A stretch of DNA of 64,000 nt from Streptomyces sp. BK340 (GCF_007827595.1 NZ_VISR01000004.1:1-64000); one strand, 5' to 3'; counted from the stretch's first letter, positions 52,853-62,324 are shown. The notes: generated by a model not told the origin, from the sequence alone. A program made the numbers and translations.

Positions 52853-54868
52853 GTGGCACAACACATGAGCAGCACGCTGGCGGAAATGATGCAGCAGGGC
52901 GCCGAGCGGGCCACCGGGGAGGCCGGCGTGGCCATCGACGGCCTGGGCACGCTGGCACGGGCGCTGGAGATGAAGGAGACCGCCTCACGATTGGAGGCGA
53001 CGGCCCTGCAATTGAGGTCGGACACCTTCAACCTGATGGTGATGGGGCGTTTCAAGAACGGGAAGTCCACCCTGCTGAACGCCCTGCTCGGCGGCACCAC
53101 CCAGCCTGTCGACCTGGCGGGGCACCAGGGGCCCATGATCGTGGACGATCTGCCCGCCACCGCCACCCTCACCGGGGTCCGGTACGCCGACGAGCCGTAC
53201 ATCAAGGCGTGGAGCTTCGAGGGCAAGTCCGAGTCCTGGCCCCTGGACCGCTATCTGCGGGAGTCCACCCTCGACATCGACGAGCAGGAGAGCGAACGCC
53301 GCTTCCGGCACATCCGCGAGTTCGAGATGGGTTTCCCCGCCAGGCTCTGCAAGGCCGGCGTCGTCGTCTACGACTCGCCGGGACTGGACGAACACCCCAC
53401 CCGCACCAAGGTCACCCAGGAGGCCACCCAACGCTGCGACGCCGCCGTACTGGTCTACCGCAGTGATGTGCTGATGGGCCAGAACGAGCTGATGAACGCC
53501 TCCGACCTGGTGCGGGAGGGAACCCGGATCTTCACGGTGGTCAACCTCTTCCACGCCCGCCCCGCCGACGACCGGCTCATGGGGTTCGTCTGGAACAGGT
53601 ACGTCCGCGACCAGCTCGGCGGTCCCGCCTGGGCGGGCCAGGACCTCGCCTCTCGTGACATCTACTTCGTCGACGCCGAACGCGCCCGCCGCGGCGTCTA
53701 CGGCAACGATCCGGAACTGGTCGAGGCGTCCGGCCTGGCCGAACTCGAGCGGCGGCTGGGCGACTTCCTCCTGCGCGACCGCCACCATGTGCACCTCAAG
53801 CGGTACACCACCCAGGCCACCCATCTGGCCCAGGCGGTCGACCAGCACATCGACCAGCGGGTGAAGGCCGCCCGCACCGACCAGACCCGGCTGCGTGAGG
53901 CGTACGCGGGCATGCTGCCCACCCTCTCGGCGATCCGGAGCCGCCCGGCCAAGCTGCCCACGCTCTTCGCCCGATACCGTGCCGAGGCCGAAGCCGCCCT
54001 GACCACCAGCCTCACGGCGCGGACCGCCACCATGCGTGACGGCCTGGCCGACCATGTGGAGGGGGTGGAGGTCAACCTCGGCAAGATGCTCGGAGTGATT
54101 CAGCAGAAGAAGGCGGCGGCCACCATCTCCGAGGCGGTCCAGCAGTACATCACCGACAGCCTCTCGGGCTGGGCCGACGCCGAGGCGCAGGACCTGCTCA
54201 CGCCGCTGCTCAAGCACCTGGCGGACGACATCGAGGTGGAGATCGTAGCGATCGGCAGGGAGTTCGACGCCCTGCACCTGGAACTGACTGGATGGGAGGT
54301 CGCCCCGGGCAGCAAACCTCTGGTCGGCACCACCGAGCGCGTGCTGGCCGCGGTGGCCGGTTTCGCGCTGGGCGGGCTGGGTGGTGCCGTGGCCGGCGGC
54401 GCGGCAGGCTGGCGCGGCGCGGCCGGCGGCGCGGGCGCCGCCCTGGGCGCAGCGGTCGTCCTCGGCATGCTCGGCGTCAGCCCCGCCGCGCCGATCGTCA
54501 TTCCGGCGGTGCTGGCCGCCTCACTCCTGGGCAGCATGGGTGGTGGCAGCTTCAACCTGGAGAAGCGCCTCAAGCGCAGGGCCGTCGAGGACGCCGACGC
54601 GGGGCTGCGCGATCTGCCGGTACAACTCGGCCCGCAGCTCACCGAGCGCGTGCGGGCAGGCTTCGAGGAGTTGGAGAACCTCGTCACCCAGGAGATCACC
54701 GCCGTGATCGAGGAGGAGGAGAACAACATCCGGTCCATGGTTGAGGAGAACCAGCGCGACCAGCACGAACGCGACCAGGCTCTGACCCGGCTCGGCGAAG
54801 CCAAGACCACGGTCGCCGGACATCTGGTTCAACTGCAGAAGGCCCTCACCACCGCACAGCAGGTGTGA
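52853..54868 (+). CDS. Dynamin-like GTPase 1
   Basis: A 671-residue protein from GTG 52853 (GGGAGGGGAG upstream). The G1 motif GRFKNGKST is near residue 64 and the G3 motif VVYDSPGLDEHPTRTK near 172. The usual NKxD G4 motif is replaced by VVNLFHARP. After helical segments (QHIDQRVKAARTDQTRLREA) comes a hydrophobic Gly/Ala-rich hairpin near residues 500-565 (GFALGGLGGAVAGGAAGW, AAVVLGMLGVSPAAPIVIPA), like the membrane paddle of bacterial dynamins. A charged coiled coil ends the protein (EEEENNIRSMVEENQRDQHE). It is expected to hydrolyse GTP and remodel or sense membrane. Confidence 0.85.
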   Translation: MAQHMSSTLAEMMQQGAERATGEAGVAIDGLGTLARALEMKETASRLEATALQLRSDTFNLMVMGRFKNGKSTLLNALLGGTTQPVDLAGHQGPMIVDDLPATATLTGVRYADEPYIKAWSFEGKSESWPLDRYLRESTLDIDEQESERRFRHIREFEMGFPARLCKAGVVVYDSPGLDEHPTRTKVTQEATQRCDAAVLVYRSDVLMGQNELMNASDLVREGTRIFTVVNLFHARPADDRLMGFVWNRYVRDQLGGPAWAGQDLASRDIYFVDAERARRGVYGNDPELVEASGLAELERRLGDFLLRDRHHVHLKRYTTQATHLAQAVDQHIDQRVKAARTDQTRLREAYAGMLPTLSAIRSRPAKLPTLFARYRAEAEAALTTSLTARTATMRDGLADHVEGVEVNLGKMLGVIQQKKAAATISEAVQQYITDSLSGWADAEAQDLLTPLLKHLADDIEVEIVAIGREFDALHLELTGWEVAPGSKPLVGTTERVLAAVAGFALGGLGGAVAGGAAGWRGAAGGAGAALGAAVVLGMLGVSPAAPIVIPAVLAASLLGSMGGGSFNLEKRLKRRAVEDADAGLRDLPVQLGPQLTERVRAGFEELENLVTQEITAVIEEEENNIRSMVEENQRDQHERDQALTRLGEAKTTVAGHLVQLQKALTTAQQV

Positions 54869-54872
54869 CCCG

Positions 54873-56576
54873 GTGACCAGGACCCGCAGTACCGCACGGC
54901 CGGCGGTGGCACTTCCGCCGGCCCTTGCCCGAGAGCTCGCACAACACCACGGCGACGCCTGTCACCGGCGGTTCACCACCGAACTGGAGCGGGTACGGAC
55001 CGTGCTGGCCGCACCCGGCACCACGGTGGTCTTCGGCGGCCACTTCAGCGCCGGCAAGTCAAGCCTCCTCAACCTGCTAATCGGCCGCCCGCTTCTGCCG
55101 GTCGACGACTTCCCGGAGACGGGAGTCGCCTGCGTGATCAGAAAGGGATCCGCCGACCGCGTCACCGTCGTCCGCGCCGGCCGGCGCACAGAGATGCCAT
55201 GCACCACCGACGCCATCGCAGAGGCCGTCTCCCTGGTCGCCGCCGACGGCGACTACCGCCGCGAGGTGCTGGAGAGTTGTCGCGTGGTGATCGAGCTGGC
55301 CGACTGCCCGGTCCCGGACCGCGTGCGCTGGGTCGACTCACCCGGCATCAACGACACCGATGCCATGACCACCCGGGCTGCCGAGGCCGCCGCCCATGCC
55401 GACCTGCTGGTCTGGGTCGTCAACTCCCGGCAGCCGATCTCCACCAGCGAGGAGGAATTCCTCCGGGCCCACCGCGAACGGCACGGACCCGACTCGGTGC
55501 TGCTGCTGGTCAATGTCTTCCTCACCGACGACACCCCCGAGCAGTGGCAGCGCTTCCTGGCCACCAGGGCCGACCACCACCGGGCCCGGCTCCAGCACGC
55601 ACTCGACGGCGCGCTGCCTACAGGACTCGTCTTCGTCAGTGCCCGCGCGGCCGCCGCCGACCCCGGCCACTTCGGCGGACCCGAAGCCCGTGCTCTGCTC
55701 GACGGGATCAGCCACGCCGACCCGGCGGTGGCAACCGCCCGGCGAGCCCGTGCGGCGGCGCTGCTGCGCCCCCTGGTCGACGAGGCCGCATTCCGGATCC
55801 GCGAGCAGCGGTCCCTGCTGGAACAGGAACGCGCCGGCAACGACCTGCTGCGGGCCGACCTCGCCACCGCCGGCGAGCTCTTCCGCTCCCAGATGGAGCG
55901 GGCTGTGGACGACTGCGCACGGCAATGGGAGATACGAGCCCGCGCCTGCGGTGAACAGATCGCGAACCAGCTGACGACCGGCCCGGTTCAGCGTGACGGC
56001 AGCTACGGCCGCCTGCTCACCGGACATCTGCAGGAGGCATCCGCCGAACTGGCCGCCGAACTGGCCCGCACGCTGGACCGCAGCGCCACCACCACCGGGC
56101 ATGCGGCCCTCACCGAGACGGAGACCCGACAGCTGGCGGAGCTGCTGCGGCCTCCCGCGGTCACCGTCGAGGTGCCGGGCCGGCTCGCCGGACGCCTGCC
56201 CGAACTGCGCACCAACAGCCTCGGGCGCACCGTCAGCGGGCGGATCGGCTCGATGATGCCCTCACTGTCGGTCAAAGCCCTGCGGACCATCGACCAGGTC
56301 GTCAACGCGGCGGCCGACTCGGTCGAGCGGGCCAAGGAGGCCGCCGAGTCCGCCGTACCCGACCGGGAACGCACCCGGGCGAACATCATGGCCGCAGCGG
56401 CCGTGGCCGCACGGCACGCCAAGGAACGGCGCAGCCGGATCCTCCAACTGCTGGGGGGCGCCTGCCGTCCCCTCACCCCACCCCCGAGCGACTCCGACTC
56501 CGGCCCGCTCACCGTCCTGGGGGCCCTGCACCGGCACCTCACCGACTGCCTGGACAGCTGCGGAGGAAATCCGTGA
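54873..56576 (+). CDS. Dynamin-like GTPase 2
   Basis: A 567-residue protein starting four bases after GTPase 1. G1 is GGHFSAGKSSLLNLL near residues 55-69, G2-like threonine lies in FPETGVACVI, G3 is RWVDSPGINDTDAM near 153, and the G4 position reads LLLVNVF instead of NKxD. Long helices follow (RSLLEQERAGNDLLRADLAT), then SLSVKALRTIDQVVNAAADS near the C-terminus. There is no obvious membrane hairpin. Paired dynamin-like GTPases of unequal length are known from bacterial DynA/DynB and from the LeoABC/Eleos-type systems; here heterodimer formation is inferred. Confidence 0.82.
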   Translation: MTRTRSTARPAVALPPALARELAQHHGDACHRRFTTELERVRTVLAAPGTTVVFGGHFSAGKSSLLNLLIGRPLLPVDDFPETGVACVIRKGSADRVTVVRAGRRTEMPCTTDAIAEAVSLVAADGDYRREVLESCRVVIELADCPVPDRVRWVDSPGINDTDAMTTRAAEAAAHADLLVWVVNSRQPISTSEEEFLRAHRERHGPDSVLLLVNVFLTDDTPEQWQRFLATRADHHRARLQHALDGALPTGLVFVSARAAAADPGHFGGPEARALLDGISHADPAVATARRARAAALLRPLVDEAAFRIREQRSLLEQERAGNDLLRADLATAGELFRSQMERAVDDCARQWEIRARACGEQIANQLTTGPVQRDGSYGRLLTGHLQEASAELAAELARTLDRSATTTGHAALTETETRQLAELLRPPAVTVEVPGRLAGRLPELRTNSLGRTVSGRIGSMMPSLSVKALRTIDQVVNAAADSVERAKEAAESAVPDRERTRANIMAAAAVAARHAKERRSRILQLLGGACRPLTPPPSDSDSGPLTVLGALHRHLTDCLDSCGGNP

Positions 56577-57700
56577 CCGGCGTTCTCGGCATCGACCTGC
56601 AGTACACGCGCACCGTCGTGGCACTCCGTGAGGGCAGGCCCGGGGCCGCCCGACTGTCCCTGCTCGGCGACGGCCAGCGCACTTTGATCCCCAACGCATG
56701 CGCCGACGACGCCTGGGGCAGCGCGGCAGCCGAACAGCTGCTGGGCGACGGGCCCGCCACGGCCGAGCGGCTCCTCGCCTGGCGCGGCGACCCCTGGTCC
56801 CAGGGCTTCCTGCGCGGCGTACACCGGCGCACCGCCCGCTACCTGGGATTGGCCGGCACCACCCCCGCTCTCGGCTGCTACACCGTCGTGTGCACAGGTC
56901 CGAGAGCTCCGGCAGACGCCGAACAGCGCTGCCAGGAATCCGGCCTGGGCAGACCGTCGAGGATCGGCGCCGCCGATGCCCTGGTCTGCCGCTGGCTGGC
57001 AGAGGGTGGTGCGGTGCCACCCGACCGGGCCACGGTGCTGGCCGTCGTGTGCGGGGAGCGGTGGACCGTGCTCGCGCCCTACCAGGTGGCGTACGCCGAC
57101 GGACAACCCCTGATCGACCGCCGTGCGGTGGACGCCGTCCACGCGGAGGGCGCGGGCGCGTGGACGGACCTGGTCGCCCAAGAGGTGCTCGCCCGGTGCG
57201 ACGAGGGCAGCCCGGCCCGCGACCTGCTCGCCCTGCTGGACGCGGCCCTGGAGTGCGCGGGCCTGCTCGACGCCGAGGCGGTGGTGCCCTGGCACGGCCC
57301 GCTGGCCGATCGGATGTTCACCCCGCTCGCCCTGCACCGCGACGAACTGGCCGGACGGCCGGAGGTGGCAGGCACCGTCAGCCAGGTGCAGGCCCTGGCG
57401 GAAGCTTCCGCGCCGGATGCCGAACTGGTCCTGGTCGGGGGCGTGGGCGGGGTGTGGCCCTTCCTGCGCGACGCCCTGGCGAGGCTCGCGCCGGTGTGGC
57501 GAAGCCCGGCACCAGCGGCCGATCTGGCCGTGGGTGCGGCCTACTGGCCGGAGTTCCACGGCCGATTGCCGACGACGGCACCCGGCATCGCACCGGCGTC
57601 AGACGATCCTTCTCCCGCCCCCAGCGACGGCCCCGCCGCACCGGACCGCGAGGACATCCCGCCCTGGGAGCGCTGGTCCGCCTCACCGGAGTCCCCGTGA
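56573..57700 (+). CDS. Minimal Hsp70/actin-fold protein
   Basis: A 375-residue protein starting in a GTGA overlap. The N-terminus GVLGIDLQYTRTVVALREGR is the phosphate-1 loop of actin/Hsp70 ATPases (GIDxGTTxSxVA). ADQ-like middle sequence contains QGFLRGVHRRTARYLGLAG and ATVLAVVCGERWTVLA (phosphate-2 region). LVLVGGVGGVWPFLRDALAR is the adenosine motif. No substrate-binding beta domain follows; the last 50 residues are Pro/Ser-rich. It is much shorter than DnaK (about 610). It may act as an ATP-dependent assembly factor or switch for the operon's complex. The fold assignment is fairly sure; the activity is not. Confidence 0.75.
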   Translation: MTGVLGIDLQYTRTVVALREGRPGAARLSLLGDGQRTLIPNACADDAWGSAAAEQLLGDGPATAERLLAWRGDPWSQGFLRGVHRRTARYLGLAGTTPALGCYTVVCTGPRAPADAEQRCQESGLGRPSRIGAADALVCRWLAEGGAVPPDRATVLAVVCGERWTVLAPYQVAYADGQPLIDRRAVDAVHAEGAGAWTDLVAQEVLARCDEGSPARDLLALLDAALECAGLLDAEAVVPWHGPLADRMFTPLALHRDELAGRPEVAGTVSQVQALAEASAPDAELVLVGGVGGVWPFLRDALARLAPVWRSPAPAADLAVGAAYWPEFHGRLPTTAPGIAPASDDPSPAPSDGPAAPDREDIPPWERWSASPESP

Positions 57701-57879
57701 CCATTCCCTGCCGCGCGCCCGCATCCGCGCAGCGCATCGGCCCGGCGGTCCAGCGAGCCACGGGCGAAGCCCGCCGTCGCGGAAGGCCACTGATCCGCCG
57801 CGATGGTGACCGGCCATGGCGGACCGGCTCCTTCGTCCGCCCGCCGACACGCCGGTCCCGCACCCGCGGCAGCCATTGA
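57697..57879 (+). CDS. Possible small Arg-rich protein, GTGA-coupled
   Basis: A 60-residue ORF whose GTG overlaps the Hsp70-like stop as GTGA, exactly as the other junctions in this operon, and whose codons are G/C-rich at the third position. The product is strongly basic (GEARRRGRPLIRRDGDRPWR). It ends 25 bases before the HerA-like start. It could bind nucleic acid, or merely be a translational bridge between the two genes. Unproven. Confidence 0.4.
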   Translation: MTIPCRAPASAQRIGPAVQRATGEARRRGRPLIRRDGDRPWRTGSFVRPPTRRSRTRGSH

Positions 57880-57904
57880 CGACCCCACGCATGCCGGAGC
57901 CACG

Positions 57905-60900
57905 ATGACGTCCAAGCCCCCAGCCGTCCCCGGACCGCTGCCTCAGCCTCCCGTTCAGCTCGCTGGGCCCGGCGGACACGAGAGCCCGACCGCAACCGCC
58001 GGCCCGCTGGTGGGGTCGGCCGGCTTCGCCGAGGCCATGCCGCACCTGCTGCTCGGCCTGCTGGAACGCCGCTACCTCACCGACTTCGATCCCACCCGAT
58101 GGACCGTCAGACCGCCATCGGGAGACGGGCCCCGACCACTGCTGCACGAGATCCGCGCCCTGGGCCGCCCGTCGTCCGAGTCGGGCTGGGCTGCCGCTGT
58201 CCCCCACGTCCTCACCGCCTGCCACAGCGGTGGCCATCTGCTCAGTGTCGCGGTCCACGGTGACGGCAGCAGGCACCGCATCCACTGGGGCGGGCGCCGC
58301 CTCGCAGGCATTTCCAGGGGCTCCACCGAGGACTTCCTGCAGGGCCAGGCCGGGGTGCTGCGCGCCCACGTCCCGGGACTCGAACTCGGGCCCCCCGACT
58401 CATTCGAGGAGGGTTCCCACGCCGAGCTGGCCGCGTTCGTCCGCAGCGCTCCGGCCCTCGCCCTGATCACCGGTATTCCCGCCCCCGTCCACGGCCGCAG
58501 TCCCGCCGCGTTCCAGTCACTCGACCGCCTTGCCGCAGCCGTCGGCGACCGCCGCTACGCCGTGCTGGTCGCAGCCGAACCCCTATCCGCCGGGGAGCTC
58601 GACCGCACCCTCGAGCACTGTCGTCGCCTGCGCAGCGAAATCCACGCGCTGGTCCGGCACACCGTCGGCAGCCAGCAGGGAGAGAGCAGTACCACCTCCA
58701 CCACCGAGACCGCCGGAGCCGAACCGGGCCTGCCGGCCTGCCTCACCGCCATCGCGGTCTTCTGCTCCATGGCCGGCGTCTTCCCGTCCGTGCGCCCGCT
58801 GGCAACCGCTGCCCCCTCGGTCCTCCAGCTCGCTTCGCTCACCGGCGGCCCGCGCAACACCTCCCAGTCCAAGGGAGTCTCGACCCTCCGCAGCCACAAC
58901 GCGGAGCTGCTCGACGCCACCGCCGAGGCCTGCGAGAAACTGCTCCAGCAGCACATCGACCGGCTGGAGACCGCGCGCGCCCAGGGCTGGTGGCGCACCG
59001 CCGTCTATCTGGCGGCCGAAAGCGAGGGCACCCTGGAGTCACTGGCGGGGGCGCTGCGCGGCACCTGCAGCGGCGAGGCCACCGCCCTCGACCCACTGCG
59101 GGTGCTACGGCTCCCGCCGGCCACCCTCCGCAACGCGGCCCTGCACGGCCGCGTCCTTCCCCTGGCGCCCGCGTCCGGCGGCGTCGGTCATCCCCTGGGT
59201 CCCGCATTCGACGCCCTGGCGACCTGCCTCACCTCCGCCGAACTCGCCGTCCTGGTGAGCCTTCCTAGCGGGCCGATGGCCGGACTGCCGATGCACGAGG
59301 TCGCCGAGTTCTCCCTCTCCGCCCCGCCACCGGAGCCGAAGGCCGTGACCGTCGGCCGTGTCACCGACGCCCAGGGCGGTGAACACCAGCAGGTCACCGT
59401 CTCCGACCGGGCGCTGAACCGGCATGTCTTCATCACCGGCATGACCGGTTACGGCAAGACCACCACCGCCAAGAACCTGCTGGTCGAGGCGTACACCGAG
59501 CTGGGTGTGCCGTTCCTGGTCATCGAGCCTGCCAAGGCCGAGTACCGTCGGCTCGCCCAGCATCCGGCCCTCAAGGGCAGACTGCGTGTCTACGGCATCG
59601 GCCCGGACGCCCCGCTGCCGCTGCGGCTCAACCCGTTCGCGCCGGTCCCCTCCGTGCCCCTCTCGCGCCACATCGACCTGCTCAAGGCCGTGTTCAACGC
59701 GTCCTTCCCCATGTTCGCCGGCATGTCCTACGTCCTCGAGGACGCGATGCTCGAGGTCTACACCGAGCGCGGCTGGGATCTGCACACCTCCGCCAACGAG
59801 CTGCTCGGCGCGCGCCCCTCCGCACCGGACGTCGCCGCGCTCACCCCGACCATCAGGGAACTCCAGGACAAGATCGAGGAAGTCCTGGAGCGGCGCGCCT
59901 ACGGACGCGAGGTCCATCAGAACCTCGGCGCCGCACTGCGCTCCCGGTTGGGCAGCCTGGTGGTGGGCACCAAGGGCATGGCCCTGGACACCCGTCGCTC
60001 GGTGCCCGTGGACGAGCTCTTCGCCCGGCCGGCACTGATCGAGCTGCGGAACCTCGGCGACGACGAGGAGAAGTCCTTCGTCATGGCCCTGCTGCTGTGC
60101 CGCCTGTACGAGTACGCCGAGTCACGCGCGGGGGCGTCCGCGCCGGAAGGCGAGGAGCTGCGCCACCTGACACTGATCGAGGAGGCCCACCGGCTGCTGC
60201 GCGCCGCCCGGCCGCCGTCCGGTGCCGAGACCCCCGATGCGCAGGCCAAGGCGGTGGCGATGTTCACCGACATGATGGCCGAGATGCGGGCGTACGGTGA
60301 GGGCTTCATCGTCGCCGACCAGGTGCCCACCAAGCTCGCGCCGGAGATCGTCAAGAACTCGAACGTCAAGATCCTGCACCGGCTGGTCGCCGCCGACGAC
60401 CGCGCGGTCGTCGCCGCGACGGTCAATCTCACCGAGCAGCAGAGCCGCCATCTGGCCACTCTGCCGCCCGGTGAGGCCGTCGTCCACGACGAGCGGATCG
60501 GCTCTGCCGTGCTGGCCAGGATGCGGCCGCCCGAGCCCGTGGCCGTGCGGGTGCAAGGGGCACTGGGCGCACCGGCCGAGGCCGACCGGGCGTATCTGCA
60601 CCGTCACGGCGGCTGCCGCCGCTGTCCTGCACCCTGCACGGTGCTGCACCTCGCCGACCGGGACAGCGCACGAGCCGCCGCGGACCAGGCGCTGTCCCCC
60701 TTCTTCGACCGTCTGCTGCTGGGCACGGCGGAGCAGTTGTGGGATGCCTGGACGGCCTGGCGCTCGTCCGTGCCCGGGGGTGGCCTGGCGTACTGCACCT
60801 ATACGCAGGCCGCCAGGCGCCGACTGGAGGGCGTCGGCGGACCGTACGGCGGCGCGGAGTTGCTCGAGCGTGACCGTGCCGCGCGGATCCTGGCGCGACT

Positions 60901-61333
60901 GGCGGAGGGCTGGCTGAAGGCGGAGCACCTGGACGGACCGGCACGTGAGCTGCTCTCCGAGATCCGTGGGGACCTGAACCGGACCATGGGCTCCCGCCCG
61001 CCACGTGAGCTGCCAGGGTGCGCCACCTGCCCGAGCCGCTGCCGGGTGCTTCCGCTGGTCGCCCCGGCCGTCCCGGCCCTCGCCGCTCCCGTTAGCGCCT
61101 GCGCCGACCGCCCGGTCCCTCTCGACACCCGACTTCGCCAGCTGGATGCCCTGGCCGAGGAACACCTCCCCGACGCCTGCCAGATACTCTCCGAAGGCCA
61201 GAGTCGACGATCCCTCCTCTACTGCATGATCGTCAACGCCACCGCCGCAATCTCCCGTTCCCGGCGGCCGACCCCGGCCACGGACGCCGTTGTCGCCGAA
61301 ACCCTCGCGGCGCTGCGCGGTGAAACCCCGTGA
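57905..61333 (+). CDS. HerA/FtsK-like ATPase with two Cys motifs
   Basis: A 1,142-residue protein from ATG 57905 (GGAG five bases upstream; an upstream start at 57803 is possible). The N-terminal 480 residues are an unfamiliar alpha/beta region. The ATPase core has Walker A GMTGYGKTTTAKNLL near 512, PFLVIEPAKAEYRRL, GLPLRLNPF-like strands, ELRNLGDDEEKSFVMALLLC, Walker B LTLIEEAHRLLRAA near 756, and FIVADQVPTKLAPEIVKNSN with sensor residues, as in HerA/DUF853 hexameric translocases. Two similar Cys motifs follow: GCRRCPAPCTVLHL near 903 and GCATCPSRCRVLPL near 1038. They may bind zinc or iron-sulfur. It probably translocates DNA or remodels proteins as the motor of the operon. Confidence 0.85.
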   Translation: MTSKPPAVPGPLPQPPVQLAGPGGHESPTATAGPLVGSAGFAEAMPHLLLGLLERRYLTDFDPTRWTVRPPSGDGPRPLLHEIRALGRPSSESGWAAAVPHVLTACHSGGHLLSVAVHGDGSRHRIHWGGRRLAGISRGSTEDFLQGQAGVLRAHVPGLELGPPDSFEEGSHAELAAFVRSAPALALITGIPAPVHGRSPAAFQSLDRLAAAVGDRRYAVLVAAEPLSAGELDRTLEHCRRLRSEIHALVRHTVGSQQGESSTTSTTETAGAEPGLPACLTAIAVFCSMAGVFPSVRPLATAAPSVLQLASLTGGPRNTSQSKGVSTLRSHNAELLDATAEACEKLLQQHIDRLETARAQGWWRTAVYLAAESEGTLESLAGALRGTCSGEATALDPLRVLRLPPATLRNAALHGRVLPLAPASGGVGHPLGPAFDALATCLTSAELAVLVSLPSGPMAGLPMHEVAEFSLSAPPPEPKAVTVGRVTDAQGGEHQQVTVSDRALNRHVFITGMTGYGKTTTAKNLLVEAYTELGVPFLVIEPAKAEYRRLAQHPALKGRLRVYGIGPDAPLPLRLNPFAPVPSVPLSRHIDLLKAVFNASFPMFAGMSYVLEDAMLEVYTERGWDLHTSANELLGARPSAPDVAALTPTIRELQDKIEEVLERRAYGREVHQNLGAALRSRLGSLVVGTKGMALDTRRSVPVDELFARPALIELRNLGDDEEKSFVMALLLCRLYEYAESRAGASAPEGEELRHLTLIEEAHRLLRAARPPSGAETPDAQAKAVAMFTDMMAEMRAYGEGFIVADQVPTKLAPEIVKNSNVKILHRLVAADDRAVVAATVNLTEQQSRHLATLPPGEAVVHDERIGSAVLARMRPPEPVAVRVQGALGAPAEADRAYLHRHGGCRRCPAPCTVLHLADRDSARAAADQALSPFFDRLLLGTAEQLWDAWTAWRSSVPGGGLAYCTYTQAARRRLEGVGGPYGGAELLERDRAARILARLAEGWLKAEHLDGPARELLSEIRGDLNRTMGSRPPRELPGCATCPSRCRVLPLVAPAVPALAAPVSACADRPVPLDTRLRQLDALAEEHLPDACQILSEGQSRRSLLYCMIVNATAAISRSRRPTPATDAVVAETLAALRGETP

Positions 61334-61578
61334 ACGGACCGTTCCTTACACGGCAAGTGCCGCCGGTCCCGCTTGTGCGGGCCTACTACGCGAGCGGGCG
61401 GCAGGCAGAGGCCCTCCCCCTGGCTGGATGAGGCCGGCGGCGACCATGTCGCGCCCGCGCCAAATCCCGTCGTCTGAGGACCGGTGGGCCGATCTCGCTT
61501 CGCTGGGGCTTCGTTACGGGCGGCACCTGGGCGAGGAAGCGGTAGCCGGTCCTGGGCCGGGTCATTTGTTAGGAGCTC

Positions 61579-62145
61579 TTATCGCGCCCGGATGCTGGCC
61601 GCTGCGCTCCCGTGATCGGCGAGTGACGCCGTGGCTGCGTGGAAGCCACGGCGCTCCAGCTCCTGACGGAGCCGGGCGAGGGACCGGTGCAGTGTGCTCT
61701 TGACTGTTCCGGCCGCCATGCCGAGGGCGGCGGCCGTCTCCTCAGTGGACATCTGCTCGAAGTGGCGTAGCACCACAACGCTGCGCTGCTGGGGCGCCAG
61801 TGTCTTCATGAGGTCCAACAGCAGGGCGCGGTCGTCATGCTGGGCCGCAAAGTCCTCGATGCCCACGTCCGGCAATTGCTCGGTGGGCAGTTCCTGCAGC
61901 CGCCGGGCCCGCCACCACTCCGTGCGGGTGTTGATCATGACGCGGCGTAGGTAGGCGTCCGCGAGCCGCTTGTCCGCGATTCCCTCCCAACGAAGGTACG
62001 TCCGTACCAGCGCGGTCTGCAGCAGGTCCTGGGCGTCGAGCGGGTCGCAGACCAGGCGCCGGGCGGTGTGCAGCAGTGTGTCATGATTCGTCCGGACGTA
62101 CTCGTCGAAGTCCAGCACCGGGTCAGGGTGTGTACGCGCATGCAC
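61579..62145 (-). CDS. SigE-family ECF sigma factor
   Basis: A 188-residue protein from GTG 62145 (GAAAGG upstream). Region 2 is DEYVRTNHDTLLHTARRLVC, DPLDAQDLLQTALVRTYLRW and AYLRRVMINTRTEWWR; region 4 is LAPQQRSVVVLRHFEQMSTE with the helix-turn-helix AAALGMAAGTVKSTLHRSLA. These are typical of the short SigE/SigM-like ECF group of Streptomyces. The start is chosen because the frame upstream lacks similarity. It is transcribed away from the HerA operon, with no anti-sigma neighbour. It probably controls a stress or envelope regulon. Confidence 0.88.
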   Translation of the reverse strand: MHARTHPDPVLDFDEYVRTNHDTLLHTARRLVCDPLDAQDLLQTALVRTYLRWEGIADKRLADAYLRRVMINTRTEWWRARRLQELPTEQLPDVGIEDFAAQHDDRALLLDLMKTLAPQQRSVVVLRHFEQMSTEETAAALGMAAGTVKSTLHRSLARLRQELERRGFHAATASLADHGSAAASIRAR

Positions 62146-62264
62146 GGTTGGATGCCTTTCGTGGATGGCCGTGAACGGTAGGAGAACCGCGGCGCGGCCG
62201 ATGCATACCCCCGTAAGACATCGGCCGCGCGTCGTGCGGTCTGGTGGAGAGGAACTCGTCGCCC

Positions 62265-62295
62265 GGCTCGCCGATGCCCCTTGCATCGGCGAGCC
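62265..62295 (-). terminator. Hairpin, distal of a tandem pair
   Basis: GGCTCGCCGATGC at 62265-62277 and GCATCGGCGAGCC at 62283-62295 are exact complements with a 5-base loop. It lies beyond the stop of the peptidoglycan-binding gene and would stop read-through into the sigma gene. Confidence 0.65.
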
Positions 62296-62324
62296 GAGGC
62301 TCAGACCGGCACTTGCCTGCCTGT

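Noticed and set aside
52985..54277. 430-codon minus-strand frame opposite GTPase 1
   Set aside because: Typical antisense shadow of a GC-rich gene (Gly/Leu/Val/His-rich, no motif); the plus strand has GTPase motifs.
61366..61383. CCCGC-TTGT-GCGGG hairpin after the HerA-like gene
   Set aside because: Five paired bases with a mismatch below; too weak to claim as a terminator.
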